From Streptomyces rubellomurinus (lineage in GTDB: Bacteria; Actinomycetota; Actinomycetes; Streptomycetales; Streptomycetaceae): a stretch of DNA of 39,177 nt. Below are positions 17,304 to 23,436 of this stretch, piece by piece (position 1 is the first letter of the stretch; each line of letters begins with the position of its first letter). The translations under genes and the position numbers were made by a program. The DNA is taken from assembly GCF_000961885.1 (NCBI RefSeq), contig NZ_JZKH01000080.1:1-39177 (forward strand), given 5' to 3'. Below the pieces are notes generated by a model that worked only from the letters and a program-made list of their open reading frames with translations, was not told where the DNA came from and made no database searches.

Positions 17304-17319
17304 CATCACAAGGGTGATG
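17304..17319 (+). promoter_or_regulatory. CATCAC-N4-GTGATG inverted repeat at the WXG100 promoter
   Basis: A perfect 6-bp inverted repeat with a 4-nt spacer (17304-17309 and 17314-17319) lies just downstream of the TACAGT box, at about the transcription start. This is a typical place for a repressor site or a 5'-end stabilising hairpin. Confidence 0.5.
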
Positions 17320-17382
17320 TGACGGGTGGGCCGCTCCGGGCCCCTCCGTGCACACAGTGTTTCTCATGGGGGACGGTGGAGC

Positions 17383-17679
17383 ATGGGTCAGTTCACGATG
17401 ACCGCACAGGAGATGACGGAGTTCGCCAAGCAGATCGGCGAGGCGATCCACAAGATCGAGGGGGAGCAGACCAAGCTCCACAACACGGTCACCAACATCG
17501 GCGGCGGGTGGAAGGGCCAGGCGGCCACCGCCTACACGAACCTGCAGACCCAGTTCAACGACGACATCAAGGCGCTGAACCAGTCCCTCAACGCGATCAA
17601 GGACGCGATCGAGCGGACCACCGCGCACTACGCCCAGACCGAGGCCGAGCAGCAGGACCAGTTCCGGCCGCAGAGCTGA
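17383..17679 (+). CDS. esxB: WXG100 secreted protein (EsxB position)
   Basis: A 98-residue WXG100/ESAT-6-family substrate of the type VII system. It is expected to form a helical hairpin and pair with the next gene product. The WXG turn is WKG (Trp43-Gly45), and the C-terminal secretion motif YxxxE is YAQTE (Tyr83-Glu87). There is no signal peptide. ATG 17383 is chosen because MGQFTMTAQEM starts the first helix and lies after a GGTGGAG ribosome site; a longer in-frame start upstream would add a non-helical tail. In Streptomyces coelicolor the EsxA/EsxB pair is reported to be secreted and to affect sporulation. The B label follows gene order, not sequence. Confidence 0.92.
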   Translation: MGQFTMTAQEMTEFAKQIGEAIHKIEGEQTKLHNTVTNIGGGWKGQAATAYTNLQTQFNDDIKALNQSLNAIKDAIERTTAHYAQTEAEQQDQFRPQS

Positions 17680-17779
17680 TCACGGCGCCCGCCGTCGCGC
17701 CGATCGCCGCTCCGCTCCGCTCCGTCGCTCCACCGGATGCCCGCCGCGCGGGCGCCCGTTCCTCGTCTAGGGAGACACC

Positions 17780-18070
17780 GTGTCCGACCAGATCCACGTC
17801 AACTTCGAGACCCTCCACCACGCTTCGGAGGAGGTCAAGAACGTCGCCTCGCGCATCGACCACCTGCTGAACGACCTCAAGGGCAACGTCAAGAAGATCT
17901 CCGGCAGCTGGGTGGGCAAGGCCCAGGAGGGTTACCAGGCCCACCAGACGCAGTGGGACACCCGCGCCGCCCACCTGCAGAGCGTCTGCAAGCAGATCGC
18001 CGACGCGCTGGAGAGCGCCGCGGTCAGCTACCGGCAGACCGAGGACGCCAACGCCAAGAACTGGAGCTGA
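17780..18070 (+). CDS. esxA: WXG100 secreted protein (EsxA position)
   Basis: A 96-residue WXG100 protein, likely partner of the protein encoded 100 nt upstream. It has WVG (Trp44-Gly46) at the turn and a YRQTE motif (Tyr84-Glu88) near the C-terminus. Both partners therefore carry a YxxxD/E signal. It has a single cysteine (Cys70). GTG 17780 follows a GGGAG ribosome site. The 100-nt gap between the two genes holds a small hairpin (GCCCGC 17739-17744 with 17748-17753) and a CTCCG repeat. A hairpin follows the stop and may set a high esx-to-mycosin ratio. The A label rests on gene order only. Confidence 0.92.
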   Translation: MSDQIHVNFETLHHASEEVKNVASRIDHLLNDLKGNVKKISGSWVGKAQEGYQAHQTQWDTRAAHLQSVCKQIADALESAAVSYRQTEDANAKNWS

Positions 18071-18103
18071 TCCCGCGTCCCCCGAAGGGGGGAAGCGGGC
18101 AGG

Positions 18104-18133
18104 GGGCGGGCACCCGGATCCCGGGGCCCGCCC
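18104..18133 (+). terminator. Hairpin between esxA and mycP
   Basis: GGGCGGGC (18104-18111) pairs with GCCCGCCC (18126-18133), with two wobble pairs beyond and a CCCGG/CCGGG loop segment. A smaller CCCCC-GAA-GGGGG hairpin lies at 18079-18091. Together they may terminate or attenuate the esx transcript and protect its 3' end. Confidence 0.6.
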
Positions 18134-18183
18134 TTCGGTGCGCCCGGCAGGAACGGCCCAGACCCGCCCAGTGGGGGAGCGAG

Positions 18184-19476
18184 ATGAGGAGCGACAGGGT
18201 GTCCGGACGCCGGTACCGGAAGGCGGCCGCGGCGTTCGCCGCGCTCGCGGTGCTCGGCGGCCCGCTCGCCGCGCCGGCCCGTGCGGACGGGCCGGGCCTG
18301 GCCGCCGCGGGCGACTGCCCGAAGAACGCCCCGGACGTGCCGACCGTGCCGTGGTCGCTGCAGCGCCTGCTGCTCGACGAGCTGTGGCAGGGCGGGCGGA
18401 CCACCGGCAGCGGCGTGGCGGTCGCGGTCATCGACACCGGGGTGGACGACCGCAACCCGCAGCTGAAGGACAAGGTGCTGGCGGGCTCCAACCTGCTGGT
18501 CAACCCGGAGACCAAGCAGCCGATCGACGCCACCACCGCCAAGGACGACCCGGTCGGCCACGGCACCAAGGTGGCCGGCATCATCGCCGCCCGCCGCGTC
18601 AGCCAGAGCGGCTTCGTCGGCCTCGCCCCCGACGCCCAGATCTACTCGGTCCGGCAGAACGACAGCGAGGGCCACGGCGACGTCTCCAGCCTGGTGGCGG
18701 CCGTCAACGAGGCCGTCGCCGTCAAGACCAGGGCCCCGGACAAGGGCGGCCCGGTCAACGTCCAGGTCATCAACATCTCCCAGGACGTGCGCGGCGCCGG
18801 CGACAGCCACTTCGGCGGCTACCAGGAGCTGAAGGCCGCGATCCAGCACGCCGAGGACGCCGGCGTCGTGGTGGTCGCCTCCACCGGCAACGACGGCAAG
18901 GAGGGCGACACCTACCCGGGCGCCTTCCCGACCGTCCTCGCGGTCGGCGCCTCCGACCGCAACAACGAGCGCGCGCCGTTCTCCCAGTACGGCGACTTCG
19001 TGAAGGTCGCCGCGCCCGGCGTCGACATGCTCTCCACCGTCCCCGGCGGCGGCCAGTGCGTGGACCAGGGCACCAGCTTCGCCGCCCCCTACGTCTCCGG
19101 GCTGGCCGCGCTGCTGAAGGGCGCGCATCCGGACTGGTCGCCGGCGCAGGTGCGGGCCTGGATCGAGCAGACCGCCCAGCGCACCCAGCGCGAGCCGGAC
19201 CGGTTCACCGGCTGGGGCGTGGTGGACCCGGTCCGGGCCGTCACCAAGGCGCCCGCCGTCGCGCCGACCGCGGCCGTTCCCGAGGCGCCCGTCCAGCTGG
19301 CCGCCGCCCCGATCGTGCCGCAGCCGGTCGGCCTCGGCGAGACCCAGGCCGACCGCGACGGCCGCACCGCGACGTACGTGCTCGGCACCGGCGCGCTGCT
19401 GGTCGCGCTGCTCGTCGGCGGCGGCGTGGTGCTGCGCGACCGCCGCCGCGCGGCAGAACGGAAACTGACGGTGTAA
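18184..19476 (+). CDS. mycP: Mycosin, membrane-anchored subtilisin-like protease of T7SS
   Basis: A 430-residue S8 protease anchored outside the membrane. It has an N-terminal signal (about residues 10-34, ending ALA-type PARA) and the catalytic triad Asp84 (VIDTG), His126 (GHGTKVAG) and Ser298 (GTSFAAP). Asn236 (STGNDG) forms the oxyanion hole. A C-terminal membrane helix (about 395-418) ends in RDRRRAAERK. This arrangement is that of MycP, which stabilises the ESX core and processes substrates in mycobacteria. ATG 18184 follows a GGGGGAG ribosome site. The last codons contain an ECF-type -35 candidate for the downstream sigma gene. Confidence 0.94.
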   Translation: MRSDRVSGRRYRKAAAAFAALAVLGGPLAAPARADGPGLAAAGDCPKNAPDVPTVPWSLQRLLLDELWQGGRTTGSGVAVAVIDTGVDDRNPQLKDKVLAGSNLLVNPETKQPIDATTAKDDPVGHGTKVAGIIAARRVSQSGFVGLAPDAQIYSVRQNDSEGHGDVSSLVAAVNEAVAVKTRAPDKGGPVNVQVINISQDVRGAGDSHFGGYQELKAAIQHAEDAGVVVVASTGNDGKEGDTYPGAFPTVLAVGASDRNNERAPFSQYGDFVKVAAPGVDMLSTVPGGGQCVDQGTSFAAPYVSGLAALLKGAHPDWSPAQVRAWIEQTAQRTQREPDRFTGWGVVDPVRAVTKAPAVAPTAAVPEAPVQLAAAPIVPQPVGLGETQADRDGRTATYVLGTGALLVALLVGGGVVLRDRRRAAERKLTV

Positions 19477-19485
19477 CACCCCGTC
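19460..19485 (+). promoter_or_regulatory. ECF-type promoter candidate before the sigma gene
   Basis: GGAAAC (19460-19465), 16 nt, then CGTC (19482-19485) resembles promoters read by ECF sigma factors (GGAAC-N16/17-CGTC type). The -35 lies in the last codons of mycP and the -10 is 57 nt before the sigma ATG. It would fit autoregulation. Confidence 0.45.
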
Positions 19486-19542
19486 CCACCCGCCGCATCA
19501 AACAGGTGTCGGAGCGGGGCGGACCAACGGGGGGCAGTGCGC

Positions 19543-20085
19543 ATGGGGTGGATCGGGAACGGCCGGGAGGCCAAGGACGCCGAGTTCCTGGAACTCGTGT
19601 CCAGCCGCACCGGCCACCTGTACCGCTCGGCCTGCCTGCTCACCAGCGGCGACACCCACTACGCCGAGGACCTCGTCCAGGAGGCCCTCAGCCGGATGTA
19701 CGTCCTGTGGCGGCGCAGCGCGTGGACCGGCCGGTCCCGGATCGACAACCCGGCGGCCTACACGCACACCGTGATGGTCCGCGCCTTCCTGGCGCAGCAG
19801 CGCCGCCGTTCCAGCGGCGAGCGCCCCACCGACGCCCTGCCGGAGCCGGAGGGCCGGGAGGACTCGGACAGCACGCTGCGGCTGACCCTCCTCGACGCGC
19901 TCGGCCGGCTGTCGGCGAAGGACCGCGCCGTCCTGGTGCTGCGGTACTGGGAGGACCGCAGCGTCGAGGAGACGGCCGAGGTGCTGCACGCCTCCTCCGG
20001 CGCCGTCCGGACCCGCACCACCAGGGCGTTGGCCAAGCTGCGCACGCTGCTCGGCGACTCGCTGGGCGAACTCGCCGGCCGTTGA
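19543..20085 (+). CDS. SigE-family (ECF) RNA polymerase sigma factor
   Basis: A 180-residue ECF sigma factor of the Streptomyces SigE-like family. Region 2 spans LYRSACLLTSGDTHYAEDLVQEALSRMYVLW, and region 4 is ALGRLSAKDRAVLVLRYWEDRSVEETAEVL with a helix-turn-helix. ATG 19543 is preferred over GTG 19537 because the GGGGGG run (19529-19534) is 8 nt from the ATG but only 2 nt from the GTG. No zinc-binding anti-sigma gene is adjacent; a membrane protein follows 92 nt later. Location directly behind mycP suggests control of secretion genes or a response to secretion stress, which is inference. Confidence 0.9.
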   Translation: MGWIGNGREAKDAEFLELVSSRTGHLYRSACLLTSGDTHYAEDLVQEALSRMYVLWRRSAWTGRSRIDNPAAYTHTVMVRAFLAQQRRRSSGERPTDALPEPEGREDSDSTLRLTLLDALGRLSAKDRAVLVLRYWEDRSVEETAEVLHASSGAVRTRTTRALAKLRTLLGDSLGELAGR

Positions 20086-20177
20086 AGCCCGTGGGGCAGG
20101 CCCGGTCGGCCGTGCCGCGGCCGGGGGCGGCGGACCGGTTCCCGAACATCCATGACGCAAGGAGAAGGTGATCATCC

Positions 20178-21467
20178 ATGTCCGAAAACGACAAGTTCGA
20201 GGACGATCTGCTCGTCGCCATGACCCGCACCGGCGAGGGGTTCCGCACCGAGCAGGGCGAGTTGGTGGCCGGCGGCTACCAGCGGGGCCGCCGCCGCTGG
20301 CGTCGGCGCTCGACCGCCGCGGTGGTGGGCGGCGCGGCCGCGCTGGCCCTGGTGGGCGGTGGCGCCGTCTACCTGACCGGGTCGCCGGCCAAGGACGCGG
20401 CCCCGGTGGCGGCCGCGGCCGCCCCGAGCGGCTCGGCGGGGCTCACCCCGGCCGCCTCGCCGTCCGCGGCGAGCGCGTCCGAGGCCCCGGCGGCGCCGCC
20501 GGTCAGCGGTGACGACGTGGTGGCCGCCTTCAAGGCGCTGCTGCCCGCGGGCCAGACCTTCGACGCCAAGGGCACCGGCACCGAGCCGCCGGCCGGCAAG
20601 CCGTACGGCGGCGGCATCTCGGCGACGGCCTCGCTGGTCTTCGACGACGGCCACGGCAAGGCCGCGATGGGCATCTCGCTCGGCCGCCTCGGGGACAACG
20701 ACCCGAACCGGTCGCAGAACACCTGCCCGGACAAGAAGCTCGTCCCGTACGACGCCTGTACGGCGACCACCCTGCCGGACGGGTCCACGCTGACCGTCTT
20801 CCAGGGCTACGAGTACCCGGACAAGCACGTCTCGACCAAGTGGTGGAACGCCAAGCTGATCGGCAAGGACGGCCGCCAGATCGAGCTGTCCGAGTGGAAC
20901 TCGGCGGCCGAGAAGGACGCGGCGGACAGCCGTACGGCGCCGCCGCTGTCGCCGGAGCAGCTGAAGGCGATCGTGACCGACAAGTCCTGGGACAAGGTCG
21001 TCGCCTCGATCCCGGAGCCGAAGCCGGTCAGGACGCGGGACACCGGCAAGGAGTACAGCGCGCAGGAGATCCTGCAGATCACCGCGAAGCTGCTGCCGAG
21101 CGGGCTGCGGGAGACGGAGGTCAACGACAAGGGCGACGGCTACGCCAACTTCGTGCTGGACGACGGCAAGGGCAAGTCCCTGGTCGAGGTCAACGTCCAG
21201 GACTGGGGCCACAACGAGGTGACCAAGGAGCAGGTGTTCGGCAACGCCGAGACGAAGCCGGACGGGTCCAAGGTGGTCGTCCGCAAGCAGCCGGGCAACC
21301 CGGCCGGCTGGATCGTCGACGCCCTGCACCCGGACGGCACCCGGGTGGTGGTCGCCGCGTACAACAGCGGCAGCCAGCGCACCCCGGCGACCCGCACCAC
21401 CCCGGTGCTGACCGACGAGCAGCTGCAGACGATCGCCCTCAGCCCGGAGTGGAAGCTCAAGAAGTAG
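20178..21467 (+). CDS. Single-pass membrane protein with internally duplicated outer domain
   Basis: A 429-residue protein I cannot assign to a named family. It has a cytosolic N-terminal ~45 residues, a basic RGRRRWRRRS stop, one membrane helix (about 46-67) and an Ala/Ser-rich stalk. Two related outer segments follow. FKALLPAGQTF...ASLVFDDGHGKAAMGISL matches AKLLPSGLRET...ANFVLDDGKGKSLVEVNV. Likewise LPDGSTL...GKDGRQIELSEWNS...PLSPEQLKAIVTDKSW matches KPDGSKV...HPDGTRVVVAAYNS...VLTDEQLQTIALSPEW. The first copy has two cysteines. ATG 20178 follows AAGGAGAAGG. Next to an ECF sigma gene it could be a cognate sensor or regulator, but no ZAS or other anti-sigma motif is visible. Confidence 0.85.
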   Translation: MSENDKFEDDLLVAMTRTGEGFRTEQGELVAGGYQRGRRRWRRRSTAAVVGGAAALALVGGGAVYLTGSPAKDAAPVAAAAAPSGSAGLTPAASPSAASASEAPAAPPVSGDDVVAAFKALLPAGQTFDAKGTGTEPPAGKPYGGGISATASLVFDDGHGKAAMGISLGRLGDNDPNRSQNTCPDKKLVPYDACTATTLPDGSTLTVFQGYEYPDKHVSTKWWNAKLIGKDGRQIELSEWNSAAEKDAADSRTAPPLSPEQLKAIVTDKSWDKVVASIPEPKPVRTRDTGKEYSAQEILQITAKLLPSGLRETEVNDKGDGYANFVLDDGKGKSLVEVNVQDWGHNEVTKEQVFGNAETKPDGSKVVVRKQPGNPAGWIVDALHPDGTRVVVAAYNSGSQRTPATRTTPVLTDEQLQTIALSPEWKLKK

Positions 21468-21478
21468 CCGCCGCCCGG

Positions 21479-21524
21479 ACGCGGCGGTGCCCCGGGCTGG
21501 GGGAGGCCCGGGGCACCGCCGCGT
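21479..21524. terminator. 19-bp bidirectional terminator
   Basis: Arms 21479-21497 and 21506-21524 are perfect 19-bp complements with an 8-nt G-rich loop. The hairpin lies between convergent genes, 11 nt after the + gene stop and 15 nt from the - gene stop. It is the longest perfect stem noticed in the window. Confidence 0.88.
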
Positions 21525-21539
21525 GGGGGGTGGGGATGG

Positions 21540-22946
21540 TCAGGACTGCTGCTGGTCCTCGGGGAGGGTGATCACCCAGCGGGTCTCCTGCCGGGGGCGC
21601 AGGTAGAACAGCCAGTAGAGGGTGGCGGCGGCGGTGATGCCGCCGGTCCACAGCAGCGGCTCGGCGGCGAGCTTGGTCATGATGTAGAGCAGCACGCCGA
21701 TCAGCAGGACGGGGATGACCGGCCACAGCGGCATCCGCCAGGCGGCGGCGTGCTTGTGGTGGGCGCGGCGGGACAGCAGCGAGGCGACCGCGACCAGCAG
21801 GTACATCGCGGTGACGGCGACGCCGGTGATGTTGCTGAGCAGCTCGCCCTTGACGAAGCAGAGCGCGGCGCCGGGCAGGCCGACCGCCAGGGTGGCGACC
21901 CACGGGGAGCCGAACCGGCCGAGGGTGCCGAAGGCCTTGTTGACCGGCTCCGGCCAGGCCTTGTCGCGGGCGGAGGCGAACAGCACCCGGGAGTTCTGGA
22001 TCACCATGACGATGCCGGCGTTGATGATGGCCAGCGCGATGCAGAGGCTGATGAAGGTGCCGACCGCGGAGTTGCTCCAGGCGGTGACCATGGCCGAGAT
22101 GTCGCCGGCGGCCAGGGTGTCCAGGTCGGGGGCGCCCATGGTGATGGCGGCGACCGGGATCAGGATGATGGCGCTGGAGAGGCCGAGCGTCCACAGCACG
22201 GTGCGGGAGACGGTGCGGCGGGGGTTCTCCAGTTCCTCGGACAGGTAGACGGCGGTGGAGAAGCCCTGGGTGACGAACAGGGCGATGCCGAGCGCGCCGA
22301 CGATGGCGCCGATGCCGACCGGGTTGACGGCGCCGTGGTCCCCGGCGACCACGCCGTGCAGCAGGCTCGGGTGGTCGGGGTTGGTGTGGGCGAAGCCGAG
22401 CACCGAGACGACGGCGGCGGCGACGACCTCCAGGACCAGGAAGACGCCGGTGATCCAGGCGTTGGCCCGCAGGTCGAGCAGGCCGGCCAGGGTGGCGGCC
22501 AGCATCACCGCGGCGCCCGCGATCGGCTTGGGGACGTCCAGGACGGGTGCCAGGTACTCGGCGGTGCCGAGGGCGATGACCGAGGGGACGATCATCACCA
22601 CGATGAGTGACTGGACGAAGACCAGCCAGCCCATCAGCCGTCCGGCCAGGGTGCCGACCATCGCGTACTCGCCGCCGGCGCTGGGGATCAGGGTGCCGAG
22701 CTCGGAGTAGCAGAAGGCGACGGCGACGCAGAGCACCGAGCCGATGGCGATGGCCAGGGCGGTCGCGCTGCCGATGCCGGCGAACAGCTGCGGCACGATC
22801 ACGAACAGCGTCGAGGCCGGGGTGACGCAGGACAGCGTGAGGAGCGTGCCGCCCACGACGCCGATCGAGCGCTTGAGCTGCTGGGGGGCACCCGCGTCGG
22901 CCGCCTGGGCGGTCACGGACTGTGGCGGGCGAAGCGTGTCGGTCAT
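21540..22946 (-). CDS. APC-family amino acid permease
   Basis: A 468-residue integral membrane transporter with about 12 hydrophobic segments. It begins LKRSIGVVGGTLLTLSCVTPASTLFVIVPQLF, an APC-superfamily first helix with the unwound Gly-rich substrate segment, and continues FCYSELGTLIPSAGGEYAMVG, characteristic of APC amino acid/polyamine transporters. Substrate cannot be told. ATG 22946 (MTDTLRPPQS) is chosen; a longer in-frame start at 23117 would add a 57-residue hydrophilic tail. It has no known link to secretion and interrupts the ESX locus. Its upstream region is unusually long and holds palindromes. Confidence 0.9.
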   Translation of the reverse strand: MTDTLRPPQSVTAQAADAGAPQQLKRSIGVVGGTLLTLSCVTPASTLFVIVPQLFAGIGSATALAIAIGSVLCVAVAFCYSELGTLIPSAGGEYAMVGTLAGRLMGWLVFVQSLIVVMIVPSVIALGTAEYLAPVLDVPKPIAGAAVMLAATLAGLLDLRANAWITGVFLVLEVVAAAVVSVLGFAHTNPDHPSLLHGVVAGDHGAVNPVGIGAIVGALGIALFVTQGFSTAVYLSEELENPRRTVSRTVLWTLGLSSAIILIPVAAITMGAPDLDTLAAGDISAMVTAWSNSAVGTFISLCIALAIINAGIVMVIQNSRVLFASARDKAWPEPVNKAFGTLGRFGSPWVATLAVGLPGAALCFVKGELLSNITGVAVTAMYLLVAVASLLSRRAHHKHAAAWRMPLWPVIPVLLIGVLLYIMTKLAAEPLLWTGGITAAATLYWLFYLRPRQETRWVITLPEDQQQS

Positions 22947-23354
22947 GTGGCTTCCGATCGGCTCTGTGCGGTCCTGGGATGGGAGCGGTATCGCCTCCGC
23001 TGGCTGGCTGCTCGGGTCCTGGTCAGTGCGCTCCCGGGCCGCAATGGAACCGTGGCGTATGGAGCGCGTCAACGCCGCAACCGCTTCGGATTCCGTTGCG
23101 GACAGGCGCATGAACATGCGATCCGAAGATCACGTTCGGTCATCGCACTGTTTGTCCGACTTGTTACTTTGGCCGCCGTGCATCTGAATCCAAGGTGAAC
23201 GTCGAATTGCGCTCCGGAATTCAAAGGCGTCGGCCGGGCGGACGGCGATACGCCCAGGTGGCCGCGCGTGCCCCCGGAGCCGCACCGGCCGGGTACGGGA
23301 ACCGCAGCCCTCGCCCGGAAAGATCTCTGTAACGTTTCAGCACCCGAGACGCCG
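22947..23354 (-). promoter_or_regulatory. Long permease upstream region with two palindromic elements
   Basis: About 400 nt without a convincing gene. Near the eccC end, CTGTAACGTTTCAG (23327-23340) is a CG-centred palindrome (12 of 14 positions symmetric) of the LacI-family operator type. Further down, GCGATCCGAA (23118-23127) mirrors TTCGG-TC-ATCGC (23135-23146) with a 2-nt bulge. Part of the region (22947-23117) is open in frame with the permease. No clear -35/-10 pair was found. Confidence 0.5.
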
Positions 23355-23385
23355 AAGGGGCCGGACCTCCCGGGCCCGACCCCTT
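23355..23385 (-). terminator. Terminator of eccC
   Basis: Read on the - strand, 23385-23373 and 23367-23355 form a 13-bp stem, perfect if two G-U pairs are allowed, with a 5-nt loop. The wobble pairs form only in the - strand RNA; the + strand would have two C-A mismatches. This points to eccC as the gene it serves, 50 nt after its stop. Confidence 0.75.
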
Positions 23386-23436
23386 CCGCTCACTGTCCGT
23401 AGCCGCCGGCGGAGGCCGGACGGCGGCGGACACCCG

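Noticed and set aside
19537..19542. GTG start for the sigma factor
   Set aside because: The G-rich ribosome site ends 2 nt before it, too close; ATG 19543 has normal spacing.
22947..23117. 57-residue N-terminal extension of the permease from ATG 23117
   Set aside because: It is hydrophilic, not seen in APC transporters, and ATG 22946 begins a normal permease N-terminus; it cannot be fully excluded.
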